Shown piece after piece: positions 9,190 through 18,132 of a stretch of DNA of 64,000 nucleotides (its first letter is position 1; the number at the start of each line of letters is the position of its first letter). The stretch lies in assembly GCA_017445845.1 (NCBI GenBank), contig JAFSRY010000012.1:1-64000 (forward strand). The letters run 5' to 3'. Below the pieces are notes generated by a model. That model searched no databases. It had not been told where the DNA came from and saw nothing but the letters and a program-made list of their open reading frames with translations. The translations under genes and the position numbers were made by a program. The stretch is from Prevotella sp. GTDB taxonomy: Bacteria; Bacteroidota; Bacteroidia; Bacteroidales; Bacteroidaceae.

Positions 9190-9294
9190 TTAACAAGCAC
9201 AGGTAATGGTGTTATCAATGCTTGATAAGCCTGTTATCTGTGCTTGTTAATAGGATTATCTGTGCTTGTTAATAGGATTACCTGTGCGTGATAA
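9190..9294. repeat. 22-bp dyad array, TTA/TAA type (array A2)
   Basis: Five 17-base cores start at exact 22-bp steps (9190, 9212, 9234, 9256, 9278): TTAACAAGCACAGGTAA, TTATCAATGCTTGATAA, TTATCTGTGCTTGTTAA (twice) and TTACCTGTGCGTGATAA. Each has complementary outer arms and a central AAGCAC or its complement, with five-base linkers. Its centres fall in register with the inter-unit dyads of array A1. The same core family recurs at 36.3 kb. Confidence 0.88.
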
Positions 9295-9559
9295 TACTTG
9301 GCCTCAAAATGACCGCCCTGAACAACTATGCCAAGACATGGCATTGATATTGGTCAAGAAAATCGTTACTTCACACGATTGTTCGCGCAAACAGACCTCG
9401 ATTTTGGTCAAAAACCACTACCTTTGCATCGTGTTTTTCATGGTATTAGATTTAAGGTTAACAAAGATTGGGACTCAGCGGAGCCCCTTTTTCTTTTTAG
9501 TGACGTTTAAAAAATGTTATTTATTTAGAAGCCCTTACTGCCTTTCCCCGGCTTTTGCC

Positions 9560-9567
9560 TATCTTTG
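9560..9567 (+). promoter_or_regulatory. -7 element before the small membrane protein
   Basis: TATCTTTG followed by CAAA lies about 40 bases upstream of the start at 9606 and matches TAnnTTTG. The -33 element is poor (CTG with 19-base spacing). Confidence 0.4.
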
Positions 9568-9605
9568 CAAACAGATTAAACAGCAAACCATAAAGACGCA
9601 GAATG

Positions 9606-9824
9606 ATGGAACTTGAAAAGAAAATGAAGGAAGTAAGGGCGCAAATGAAAGGTTTCGACAAGTGGGCCACAAGGCTGTGGTTCATTGCCTTGCCAATAGC
9701 CGTCGTATGTCTGATTGTCGAGTGGAACGACCCGCAGTTCGTCCGGATGTGGTTCTACATCATGCTGCCACTCATTTTATGCGGGCTGGTTGAAATACTC
9801 CATGACTGGATGAAACGCGAATAG
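9606..9824 (+). CDS. Small membrane protein, two predicted spans
   Basis: A 72-residue protein of unknown function. It has a charged N-terminal helix (LEKKMKEVRAQMKGFDKW), two hydrophobic segments (LWFIALPIAVVCLIVEW and MWFYIMLPLILCGLVEIL) separated by a short loop, and a basic C-terminus. It is probably an inner-membrane protein with both ends in the cytoplasm. A promoter-like element lies just upstream. Either of two adjacent ATGs (9603 or 9606) could start it. The length, promoter and membrane pattern make it more credible than other small frames here, but no family comes to mind. Confidence 0.6.
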   Translation: MELEKKMKEVRAQMKGFDKWATRLWFIALPIAVVCLIVEWNDPQFVRMWFYIMLPLILCGLVEILHDWMKRE

Positions 9825-9926
9825 CCAAGAGACATTATACAGAAGAATGCCTGAGTATAAAAAACCATCGGATAGGCAGACGACACAGAGGAAAGCGGCG
9901 TATTCTTCTAAATAATGTTTAAAAAA

Positions 9927-9957
9927 TTGTATATGTCAAATATAAATGGTAATTTTG
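9927..9957 (+). promoter_or_regulatory. Bacteroidetes-type promoter of the first CotH gene
   Basis: TTG (9927-9929), 20 bases, then TAATTTTG (9950-9957): a full match to the -33/-7 pattern. It places transcription start near 9964, so translation must begin at the ATG at 9984 rather than at the upstream in-frame ATGs. The -7 box lies inside the left arm of a long inverted repeat. Confidence 0.65.
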
Positions 9958-9982
9958 CAAGGATTTTGCAAAATTACCATTT
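9944..9982. repeat. 17-bp perfect inverted repeat over promoter and start site
   Basis: Left arm AAATGGTAATTTTGCAA (9944-9960), five-base spacer, right arm TTGCAAAATTACCATTT (9966-9982). It covers the -7 box and the predicted transcription start and ends one base before the ATG at 9984. The position suggests a repressor operator or a copied -7 box; a transcript starting near 9964 would contain only the right arm, so an RNA hairpin is less likely. Confidence 0.8.
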
Positions 9983-9983
9983 C

Positions 9984-12215
9984 ATGAATAATTCAGCACA
10001 TACGCATTGGATATGGCCACTGGCAGCAATGCTGCTCCTGACCATACTCCCCGCCAAGGCCCAACAAGGCGACAACTATCGCGGAATGTTGGCCAACCCT
10101 TATGTGCAAATCGACGAAACCAACCTGCCCATCATCTTCATCGAGGTAGATGGCCAGATGATTCTCAGAGACCAATACATCCTCGCCCACATGAAGGTCA
10201 TCCACAACGGTGACGGGCAACTCAACTACGGCGACACCATCGCCCACCCCGGCCAGCACATCGACTACGAAGGACCCATTGCCCTGCGATACCGGGGCAA
10301 TTCGTCGTTCGACAGCTCCAACAAGAAACCCTTCCAGCTGCGGACACTGAAGGAAGACCTGCTGCCCGACGAAGGTGGTGAAAAACAGAAGGTGGAAATC
10401 CTCGGCATGGGAAAGGACAACAAATGGTGCTTCATCGCACCCTGGGGCGACAAGGTGATGTTCCGCGACGTTCTCACCTTCGACCTTGCACGGCCATGGA
10501 TGGACTATGTGCCCACGATGAAGTTCTGCGAAGTCATCCTCGACGGCACCTACTACGGCGTCTATGCCTTTGGCGAACGTATCTCGAAAGGGAAACATCG
10601 CCTCAACCTTCACGACCCAGGCTCCGACGAAGGCGACCTCTCAGGCGACTACCATGTGGCCGTCGACCGCGCCGAAGACTCTTATTACACCTCGCGCTAC
10701 CGCGCATGGGCATCGATGAACGGGGACGAGAAATACTGGGCAGGATGGGTCTATCAGCACAAGGAACCCGACCAGGACGACTGGGCCACGCTGCCCACAG
10801 GCACCCGACAGCGCATCAACACCGAAATCGACCTCATGGAGAGTTCTTTCCGAACAGAAGATGCCACCGACCCCGAAGGCGGCTACCGGCGATACATCGA
10901 CGAACAGTCGTTCATCGACTACCTGCTATCCACCGAGATTTCCAACAACATCGACGGCTACAGACTGTCCACCCACTTCTACAAATACAGCGAAACCCGT
11001 GCACGCAACGAAGGCCTCGACCCACGATGGAAGCTCTCACTGTGGGACATCAACCTCGGATGGGGCAACGCCAACTATAACCACGGCGACCGCACCGACT
11101 CATGGGTCTATCTGCTCAACACCTATAGCGACGATGCCTATCAGGTGCCCTTCTACTGGTATGTCATGATGGGCGACCGGAACTTCGTCGACCACGTCAA
11201 ACAACGCTACAAGCAATACCGCGAAGGAAACTACAGCAACGAGCGCATCATGCAGAGCATCGACTCGCTGGCAACACTGCTCACCAGCCACGGAGCCGTA
11301 GACCGCAACGACGAGGCTTGGCGCGTGATAGGCCGATATGAATGGCCCAACCCCTTCTACGGATACTCCTACGAAGAAGACCTCAACTATATGAAGCAGT
11401 GGACGACCAAGCGACTGCGCTTCCTCGACAACGCCCTACTGCCACGCGAGCCGCGCAACACCACTCCCATACTGCCACTAAGCGGATGGAATGCCGACGT
11501 CATCGTCGAAGACTTGCCGGCGGCCGACTTCGCCACCAGCACCATCGACGCCGACCGCACGTTCTACTCCCGACAAATCAGGGAAGAAGGCTGTCTGCCC
11601 TCCACACGACTCGTCACCTCACAAGCCGAAGGCATCCTCTACAGGCTCGCTGCCTACACGGGTCCCAATGCCGTCTCAATGCACCAGCAGGGACAACAGG
11701 CTACCGTCACCTTCGACCCCTTCTATACCAGCGACCTATGGATGCTGGCCACATCGGGCAGCGGACGGGCACTCCTGGAGGCGGTCGTCAACTATACCGA
11801 CGGAACATCGTCGGAACCGGAACTGTTGGAGGTGCGCGACTTCTCCGTGCCTAATCCCGACGGCACCGAAGCCCTCACCGGACTCGGCAACATTCGCATC
11901 ACAACCGACGAACTGAACAGCGGAACATGCCACAGCGGACTCTTCGACCTGCAACTGCACACCGACTCAAAGCGACAGATAGCATCGGTGACCCTTACCT
12001 CGAGGAACGGCTCCTACCCCACCGTCCTCGCCTTTGCCTATCAGATTGTCAGCACGGTGTCGGTTCACGAAGTAAACGAACCGTCGGCCCAGCTGCCGTC
12101 GGCAGCCACCGGCATCTTCTCGGCCGAAGGCATCCGACTGCCCGCACTGCAGAAGGGTCTCAACATCGTCCGACAGGCTGACGGCACCGTCAGGAAGGTG
12201 TTCGTGAAAGAATAA
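9984..12215 (+). CDS. Secreted CotH-kinase family protein
   Basis: A 743-residue exported protein. The signal peptide (MNNSAHTHWIW to LPAKAQ) is followed by a CotH domain over roughly residues 40-500: the YRGNSSF loop, GMGKDNKWCFIAPW, ILDGTYYGVYAFGERISK with its lysine, LSTEISNNIDGYRLS, and metal-site LWDINLGWGNAN. Family knowledge: CotH proteins are atypical kinases, in Bacillus acting on spore-coat proteins; in Bacteroidetes they are secreted and their substrates are mostly unknown. A beta-rich domain follows, and the end (GIFSAEGIRL to KGLNIVR) resembles tails of type IX or surface-sorted Bacteroidales proteins (inference). The upstream frame is rejected because the promoter lies within it. 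A close paralogue follows after 46 bases. Confidence 0.88.
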   Translation: MNNSAHTHWIWPLAAMLLLTILPAKAQQGDNYRGMLANPYVQIDETNLPIIFIEVDGQMILRDQYILAHMKVIHNGDGQLNYGDTIAHPGQHIDYEGPIALRYRGNSSFDSSNKKPFQLRTLKEDLLPDEGGEKQKVEILGMGKDNKWCFIAPWGDKVMFRDVLTFDLARPWMDYVPTMKFCEVILDGTYYGVYAFGERISKGKHRLNLHDPGSDEGDLSGDYHVAVDRAEDSYYTSRYRAWASMNGDEKYWAGWVYQHKEPDQDDWATLPTGTRQRINTEIDLMESSFRTEDATDPEGGYRRYIDEQSFIDYLLSTEISNNIDGYRLSTHFYKYSETRARNEGLDPRWKLSLWDINLGWGNANYNHGDRTDSWVYLLNTYSDDAYQVPFYWYVMMGDRNFVDHVKQRYKQYREGNYSNERIMQSIDSLATLLTSHGAVDRNDEAWRVIGRYEWPNPFYGYSYEEDLNYMKQWTTKRLRFLDNALLPREPRNTTPILPLSGWNADVIVEDLPAADFATSTIDADRTFYSRQIREEGCLPSTRLVTSQAEGILYRLAAYTGPNAVSMHQQGQQATVTFDPFYTSDLWMLATSGSGRALLEAVVNYTDGTSSEPELLEVRDFSVPNPDGTEALTGLGNIRITTDELNSGTCHSGLFDLQLHTDSKRQIASVTLTSRNGSYPTVLAFAYQIVSTVSVHEVNEPSAQLPSAATGIFSAEGIRLPALQKGLNIVRQADGTVRKVFVKE

Positions 12216-12261
12216 CAAAATAAGTATTACAGATAAAATGCATCGCAAAATCTTGTGCATC

Positions 12262-15111
12262 ATGAAAAAAAACATCCTTTCTCTTCTCCTCTTTTCCCTG
12301 TGCGTACTCAACGCCCAGGCTCAATCCTACGACAATTACCGAAGCCTCCTACGCAACCAGAACGTAAAAATCAGCGACACCAACCTGCCCATCATCTTCA
12401 TTGATGTCAACGGCAAGATGATCCTGCGCGACAACTACATCCTTGGCCACATGAAGGTCATCCACAACGGCAACGGACAATATAACTACGGCGACACCAT
12501 CGCACACCCGGGACAACGCATCGACTACGAAGGACCCATCGCCATCAAATACCGAGGAAACTCTTCCTTCTCCAACTCCGACAAGAAACCTTTCCAGCTC
12601 AGAACCCTCAAGAGCGACCTGCTGCCCGACGACGGCGGTGAGAAACTGAAGGTGGAAATCCTCGGCATGGGAAAAGACAACAAGTGGATGTTCATCGCAC
12701 CATGGGCCGACAAAGTGATGTTCCGCGACATTCTCTCCTTCGACCTCGCACGACCCTGGATGGACTATTCGCCCTCGGTGAAGCTATGCGAAGTCATCCT
12801 CGACGGCACCTACTATGGCGTCTATGGCTTTGGCGAACGCGTCTCGAAAGGCAAGCACCGACTCAACCTCCACGACCCGGGAGCCGACGGAGGCGACCTC
12901 ACCGGCGACTACCATGTGGAGATAGACCGCAGCGACGACCCCTACTACACTTCGAAACACCATCCCTGGCGCAACCTCGACGGCGATGAAGAATGGAACA
13001 AAACCATTAAATACCAATATAAAGACCCGGAAAACGAAGAGTGGGCCGACTTCCCCGGTGCCAAGGAAGCCCTGCATCAGGAAATAGACAAAATGGAAAA
13101 CTCTTTCCTCGCCGACAACTGGCAAGACCCCGCAACAGGCTACCAGCGATATATCGACATGACATCGTTCATCGACTACATGCTCTCTACCGAGGTTGCC
13201 AACAACATCGACGGCTACCGACTCTCAACCAACCTCTATAAATACAGCGAGACCAGAGCCGACAACGAAGGAATCGACCCACGATGGAAGATGGCGCTGT
13301 GGGATTTCAATATCGCCTGGGGAAATGCCAACTACTACAACGGACAGCGCACCGACTCGTGGCACTATACCTTCAACCAACGCGAAAGCGGCGACGGCGA
13401 ACACCTGCCTTTCTACTGGTATCGGATGCTGAAGGACAAAAACTTCATCTTAGCACTGAAGGCAAGATGGAAACAATATCGTGAGGGAAACTACAGTGAC
13501 ACCAACATCATGCACACCGTTGACTCGCTCGCCATGACACTCCGCATCAGGGGAGCTGCCGACCGCAACCAGCAGGCATGGCAAATCATCGGACGCTCCG
13601 TGTGGCCGAACCCCTATAACGGAAACACCTTCGACGAAGAACTCAGCTACCTGAAACAATGGATTAAGAAACGTCTGGCCTTCATGGACGAAGCTATCGA
13701 GAATATGCAACTGCCCGACGACCCGAAACCAGCCGTGCCTAAGAACACCGTGCCTGTGGCTGTCAAGGCAGGACTGAACGCCGACGTCATCGTCGAACAG
13801 CTGCCGGCCCAAGAACATGCCAACCTTGGCATTGACGGAGGAAACCAACACCGCGCCTTCTACTCCACAGCCATCAGGCAGGACGGCGGACTGCCTGCCG
13901 ACCTCACCATCACATCTGTGGCACAGGGCGTGAAATATGAATTGGCCGACTATGCCGGTAACAACGTCGTCGCATTACGCTCAGAAGGAGAAAGCGCAAC
14001 CGCAGAATTTGAACCCTTCGCAACCTCCGACCTCTATATATTGGCAACATCGGGCAATGGCGAGTCAAGCGTTCAGACCGTCATCAACTATACCGACGGC
14101 ACACACTCCACTCCCGTCACCCTCACCATTCGCGACTGGTCGCTGCGCAATCCCGACGGCTCTGAGGCACTGGCCGGCATCGGAAACATCAGCCTCAGTA
14201 CGGGGTCACTCAACTCTGACGAATGCCACGATGCCCTCTACGACTTGCACCTGACGGTCGACGAGACGAAGGAACTGCAGTCGGTGACCTTCACTTCGAC
14301 AAACAACTCGCTGCCCACCATCTTTGCCTTCGCCCGACAGATGATGCCGGAACACAACTACGAGCCTGTCGACGTAGAGTCGGGATGGAATGCCGACGTC
14401 ATTGCCGAAACGCAGGACGTGAGCGCATCGGTCAACCAGACGGTCGACGACAACTATGTCTTCTATGCCCAGTCGGCCCATCAGAACGGCGGACTGCCCG
14501 ACTCGCGAGCCATTGAGTCGGCAGCAACCGGCGCCGACTATCTGCTCAGTGCCTATGACGGCAATAATGCCCTGTCACTGCGCAACCAAGGAGCAAGAGG
14601 CAAGCTGACCTTCAAAGAGTTGTTCAACACTCCGGAACTTATGCTGCTGGGCACAAGTGCCAACGGCACGTCGACTATCAGTGTCACCATCACCTACGAA
14701 GACGGAACCACCGAACAGGCCTCACCGATATTCATCAATGACTGGTATGTGACTGACCCGACGGGAGAGGAAGCGGTCGTCAACCTCGGTCGTGTCAGCC
14801 AACGCAGCGGCTTCTCATGGCGGTTCAGCGAAGACCTCAGCTTCGCCCTCTTCGACATAGCCATCACTGCCGATGAGCACAAGAACATCCGCGACATCAC
14901 CGTCCTCTCCAACGGCAGCAGCATTCCCACCATCCTTGCCGTCTCGAAGAAGAAGACGGACGTAGAGCCCGACCCCATCAATGGCATCTTCCAACGGTCT
15001 ACCTCCAGCCTCAAAGGTCAATCCTCAATCCCCTACAACCTGCAGGGACAGCGTGTGGATGAAAGTTACAAAGGCATCACGATAGTAAAAGGTAAAAAGG
15101 TAAAAAGGTGA
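12262..15111 (+). CDS. Secreted CotH-kinase family protein with extra C-terminal domains
   Basis: A 949-residue paralogue of the preceding gene. After a signal peptide (MKKNILSLLLFSLCVLNAQAQ) the CotH region repeats nearly every motif of its neighbour: YRGNSSF, GMGKDNKWMFIAPW, ILDGTYYGVYGFGERVSK, LSTEVANNIDGYRLS, LWDFNIAWGNAN. It then carries two related beta-rich modules, each opening with a WNADVI or LNADVIVE phrase and containing DGxxS/A-type strands, where the first protein has one. The C-terminus (YNLQGQRVDESYKGITIVKGKKV) resembles Bacteroidales secretion tails. The start was chosen at 12262, since the upstream MHRKILCI would spoil the signal peptide. Tandem duplication is evident. It is probably in one transcript with its neighbour. 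Confidence 0.88.
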   Translation: MKKNILSLLLFSLCVLNAQAQSYDNYRSLLRNQNVKISDTNLPIIFIDVNGKMILRDNYILGHMKVIHNGNGQYNYGDTIAHPGQRIDYEGPIAIKYRGNSSFSNSDKKPFQLRTLKSDLLPDDGGEKLKVEILGMGKDNKWMFIAPWADKVMFRDILSFDLARPWMDYSPSVKLCEVILDGTYYGVYGFGERVSKGKHRLNLHDPGADGGDLTGDYHVEIDRSDDPYYTSKHHPWRNLDGDEEWNKTIKYQYKDPENEEWADFPGAKEALHQEIDKMENSFLADNWQDPATGYQRYIDMTSFIDYMLSTEVANNIDGYRLSTNLYKYSETRADNEGIDPRWKMALWDFNIAWGNANYYNGQRTDSWHYTFNQRESGDGEHLPFYWYRMLKDKNFILALKARWKQYREGNYSDTNIMHTVDSLAMTLRIRGAADRNQQAWQIIGRSVWPNPYNGNTFDEELSYLKQWIKKRLAFMDEAIENMQLPDDPKPAVPKNTVPVAVKAGLNADVIVEQLPAQEHANLGIDGGNQHRAFYSTAIRQDGGLPADLTITSVAQGVKYELADYAGNNVVALRSEGESATAEFEPFATSDLYILATSGNGESSVQTVINYTDGTHSTPVTLTIRDWSLRNPDGSEALAGIGNISLSTGSLNSDECHDALYDLHLTVDETKELQSVTFTSTNNSLPTIFAFARQMMPEHNYEPVDVESGWNADVIAETQDVSASVNQTVDDNYVFYAQSAHQNGGLPDSRAIESAATGADYLLSAYDGNNALSLRNQGARGKLTFKELFNTPELMLLGTSANGTSTISVTITYEDGTTEQASPIFINDWYVTDPTGEEAVVNLGRVSQRSGFSWRFSEDLSFALFDIAITADEHKNIRDITVLSNGSSIPTILAVSKKKTDVEPDPINGIFQRSTSSLKGQSSIPYNLQGQRVDESYKGITIVKGKKVKR

Positions 15112-15135
15112 TGAAAAGGTAATAAGTAAAAAGCT

Positions 15136-16401
15136 ATGAACAACAAACCAATGAAAACTTCCCCGGTAGCGTGGGTGCCCACGCTTTACTTCGCCATGGG
15201 TATGCCCTTTGTGGTACTCAACATGGTGTGTTCACTCATGTATAAAGGACTGGAGGTCAGCGACACCCAGATTGCCTTCTGGACATCACTCATCATGTTA
15301 CCCTGGACACTGAAACCGCTGTGGAGCCCGTTCCTTGAGATCTATAAGACGAAGAAGTTCTTCGTTGTCGCCACCCAGATGCTCTCCGGCATCATGTTCG
15401 GCCTGTTGGCATTTGCCCTGCACCTGCCCTCGTTCTTTGCCGTCACCATCGGTCTGCTGGCTGTCATTGCCTTCAGCGGAGCCACCCACGACATCGCTGC
15501 CGACGGCACTTATATGTCCGTTCTGTCGAAAGAGGAACAGGCACAATGGATTGGCTGGCAGGGTGCTTTCTATAACATCGCCAAGATTTTTGCAACGGGT
15601 GTCCTGGTCTATCTGGCAGGAGTCCTCATCGGCAAGGTCGGCGTGCGCATGGCATGGAGCATCGTCATGGGCTTCGTGGCCGTGGTGATGGTGCTCATCG
15701 GCATCTACCACTTCTTCATCCTGCCTACCGACGGCAAGACCAATGCCTCGGGAAAGACACTCTCGGAGTCGCTGCACGAACTCGGACGTGTCTTCCTTGC
15801 CTTCTTCCAGAAGAAGCACATCGTCTATTACCTGTTCTTCATCATCCTCTATCGCTTTGCCGAAGGCTTCGTGATGAAGATTGTACCGCTGTTCCTCAAG
15901 GCCTCAAGGGCCGACCAGGGACTCGGCCTGAACGAACAGCAGATAGGATTGCTCTACGGAACCTTCGGTGCCGCAGCATTCGTATTGGGTTCCATCCTGG
16001 CTGGCTACTACATCGCCCATCGGGGCTTGAAAAAATCACTCTTCTCGCTGGCACTGGTGTTCAACCTTCCCTTCGTGGCCTATACGCTGTTGGCCCTCTA
16101 TCAGCCTGAGAATATGTTCTACATCGGGTCTGCCATCGTCATCGAATACTTCGGCTACGGCTTCGGCTTCGTCGGGCTGACCCTGTTCATGATGCAACAG
16201 ATTGCGCCCGGCGAACACCAGATGTCGCACTATGCCTTTGCCTCGGGCATCATGAACCTCGGTGTCATGCTGCCCGGCATGTTGAGCGGAGCGGTCAGCG
16301 ATGCCCTCGGCTATCGCCACTTCTTCATCTTCGTGCTCTTCTGCACCATACCGGCACTGCTCATCACCTGGTTCGTGCCCTTTACTTACGACGAGAAATA
16401 A
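15136..16401 (+). CDS. MFS transporter, AmpG-like
   Basis: A 421-residue inner-membrane protein with about twelve hydrophobic spans. The opening WVPTLYFAMGMPFVVLNM, the WTLKPLWSPFLE loop and GATHDIAADG are typical of Bacteroidales AmpG-like (PAT family) transporters. AmpG of proteobacteria imports anhydromuropeptides, but Bacteroidales relatives next to GH130 enzymes take up mannosides or other disaccharides. Here GH130 follows after 53 bases, so import of a beta-mannoside is the best guess. An in-frame ATG at 15151 is an alternative start. The distance to the CotH stop is only 24 bases, so co-transcription with the CotH genes is possible though functionally unexplained. Confidence 0.82.
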   Translation: MNNKPMKTSPVAWVPTLYFAMGMPFVVLNMVCSLMYKGLEVSDTQIAFWTSLIMLPWTLKPLWSPFLEIYKTKKFFVVATQMLSGIMFGLLAFALHLPSFFAVTIGLLAVIAFSGATHDIAADGTYMSVLSKEEQAQWIGWQGAFYNIAKIFATGVLVYLAGVLIGKVGVRMAWSIVMGFVAVVMVLIGIYHFFILPTDGKTNASGKTLSESLHELGRVFLAFFQKKHIVYYLFFIILYRFAEGFVMKIVPLFLKASRADQGLGLNEQQIGLLYGTFGAAAFVLGSILAGYYIAHRGLKKSLFSLALVFNLPFVAYTLLALYQPENMFYIGSAIVIEYFGYGFGFVGLTLFMMQQIAPGEHQMSHYAFASGIMNLGVMLPGMLSGAVSDALGYRHFFIFVLFCTIPALLITWFVPFTYDEK

Positions 16402-16454
16402 CTCTCCGCAAAAAGCCAAACCATAAAAAAGAAAGAGAATAAACCCATAACACT

Positions 16455-17447
16455 ATGAACAATGATTTAAAAGCCACAACAGCTCCCCTACCCTGGCAAG
16501 ACCGGCCAGAGGGCTGCAACAGCGTCATGTGGCGCTACAGTGAGAACCCTATCATCCCGCGTGACCTACTGCCGACGAGTAACAGCATCTTCAATTCCGC
16601 CGTTGTACGCTTCAAGGAAGGCTTTGCCGGCATATTCCGCTGCGACGACACGAATCGCCGCATGGTGCTCCATGTCGGCTTCTCCGACGACGGCATCCAT
16701 TGGCGCATCAACCATGAGCCGCTGCGCTTCCAGTGTGACGACAAAGAGATTGGCGAGTGGGTCTATGGCTACGACCCGCGTGTCTGCTGGATTGAAGACC
16801 GTTGGTATGTGACTTGGTGCAATGGCTATCACGGACCTACCATCGGTGTGGCTTGGACAAAAGACTTTGAGACCTTCCACCAACTGGAGAATGCCTTCCT
16901 GCCTTACAACCGCAACGGCGTACTCTTCCCCAAGAAAATCAACGGCCGCTTCGCCATGCTCAGCCGCCCCAGTGACACCGGTCACACGCCCTTCGGTGAC
17001 ATCTTCTACAGTGAGTCGCCCGACATGGAGTTCTGGGGACGTCACCGCCATGTCATGGCTCCTGCTCCCTTTGAAGTCAGTGCGTGGCAGTGCATGAAGA
17101 TTGGTGCAGGCCCCATCCCCATCGAGACTACTGAAGGATGGCTGCTGTTCTATCATGGTGTGCTGCACTCATGCAATGGCTATGTCTATAGTTTCGGCTC
17201 TGCCCTGCTCGACCTCGACGAGCCTTGGCGCGTCATCGCTCGCAGCGGTCCTTATCTCATCTCACCACAGAAGCCTTACGAACAACTCGGCGACGTGCCC
17301 AACGTCTGCTTCCCCTGTGCCGCCCTGCACGATGAGAAGACAGGCCGTGTTGCCGTCTACTATGGCTGCGCCGACACCGTCACGGGTCTTGCCTTCGGCT
17401 ATATTCCCGAAATCATCGACTTCACCCGTCGCACGAACATTATATAA
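16455..17447 (+). CDS. GH130 family beta-mannoside phosphorylase or mannosidase
   Basis: A 330-residue cytoplasmic enzyme without a signal peptide. It has five-bladed propeller character and GH130 landmarks: [13 protein letters not shown] at the N-terminus, [38 protein letters not shown] with the proposed proton-relay Asp, and [16 protein letters not shown] near the end. Members phosphorolyse beta-1,4-mannosyl-glucose, mannobiose or mannosyl-GlcNAc. Coupling to an AmpG-like permease recalls the mannobiose pathway of Bacteroides fragilis, where a permease, a 2-epimerase and a GH130 phosphorylase act together; no epimerase is seen here. The exact substrate cannot be read from sequence. It ends in a shared terminator with the convergent Sus operon. 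Confidence 0.87.
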   Translation: MNNDLKATTAPLPWQDRPEGCNSVMWRYSENPIIPRDLLPTSNSIFNSAVVRFKEGFAGIFRCDDTNRRMVLHVGFSDDGIHWRINHEPLRFQCDDKEIGEWVYGYDPRVCWIEDRWYVTWCNGYHGPTIGVAWTKDFETFHQLENAFLPYNRNGVLFPKKINGRFAMLSRPSDTGHTPFGDIFYSESPDMEFWGRHRHVMAPAPFEVSAWQCMKIGAGPIPIETTEGWLLFYHGVLHSCNGYVYSFGSALLDLDEPWRVIARSGPYLISPQKPYEQLGDVPNVCFPCAALHDEKTGRVAVYYGCADTVTGLAFGYIPEIIDFTRRTNII

Positions 17448-17516
17448 CTGAAAAGAGAGAACAAGAGAGGAAAGTCTTAGGGATAGATACTCCCTATACT
17501 TCCCTATAAGCAAAAA

Positions 17517-17555
17517 AAAGAAGAGGACGAACTCTATGAGCTCATCCTCTTCTTT
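17517..17555. terminator. Bidirectional terminator between GH130 and the Sus operon
   Basis: Eleven-base perfect stem AAAGAAGAGGA (17517-17527) with TCCTCTTCTTT (17545-17555), preceded by a run of As and followed by T-rich sequence. It lies between convergent genes and can serve both strands. Confidence 0.7.
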
Positions 17556-17585
17556 GTTATAGTTTAATTCTTGTCTGTTCAGACT

Positions 17586-18119
17586 TTAGTCATTCTCAAC
17601 GAGTCCGCTGTAACGGATGCCGCTGACACGATAGTTGGTAAATCCGTTGTTAGCCGGGGCATCATCATCGCTGAATGCCACATAGAACACGATGGAGTCG
17701 GCAGGCGAGCCATTGTTCTGCTTACCAGCCTTGGGCAGGATCTTACCGTTGGTAATCTGCACGTTGATATCCTCGTAGCCAGCCACAAGATTGTTGTTCT
17801 CGGTGGTATTGGTTGAGAATGTCTTTGCTGCCGGGTCACAACTCACTTTTACCTTGAAATCCCAGAAGGAGTTGGCATCGCTGACAATCATCTCATCGGC
17901 CTTGTTTGCCGACGTATTGAAAGTAAACATGACAACGCGGCCCAACTGGTAAAGATCTTCAAATCCAGGGATGACATTCCCGTCTGCGTCGGCACCGTCG
18001 ACAGTGACATACCACTGTCCGGCGGTTGCTTCAGTGGCGGTTCCACCCACTTCTTCTTTCTCGCACGATGCAAGTGTGAGACCGAAGACCAATGATGCAA
18101 AATATAATAACTTCTTCAT
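17586..18119 (-). CDS. Surface lipoprotein, Lipid_bd-like
   Basis: A 177-residue lipoprotein with signal peptide and lipobox LASC (Cys19). The mature part (QWYVTVDGADADGNV, GRVVMFTFNT, FWDFKVKVSCD) resembles the putative lipid-binding hydrolase family found at the ends of SusC/SusD operons in Bacteroidales; I place it there from memory of the pattern. It is the last gene of the four-gene operon and follows the Ig-like lipoprotein by 13 bases. Likely anchored to the outer membrane and helping substrate capture; the ligand is unknown. Confidence 0.6.
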   Translation of the reverse strand: MKKLLYFASLVFGLTLASCEKEEVGGTATEATAGQWYVTVDGADADGNVIPGFEDLYQLGRVVMFTFNTSANKADEMIVSDANSFWDFKVKVSCDPAAKTFSTNTTENNNLVAGYEDINVQITNGKILPKAGKQNNGSPADSIVFYVAFSDDDAPANNGFTNYRVSGIRYSGLVEND

Positions 18120-18132
18120 ATTATTACCTTTA

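Noticed and set aside
9043..9300. CRISPR array
   Set aside because: Units are only 17 bases with five-base linkers, there are no spacer-length unique sequences, and no cas gene is in the window.
9266..9616. 116-codon plus-strand frame
   Set aside because: It runs through repeat units, the promoter and the start of the small membrane protein, with no protein-like character.
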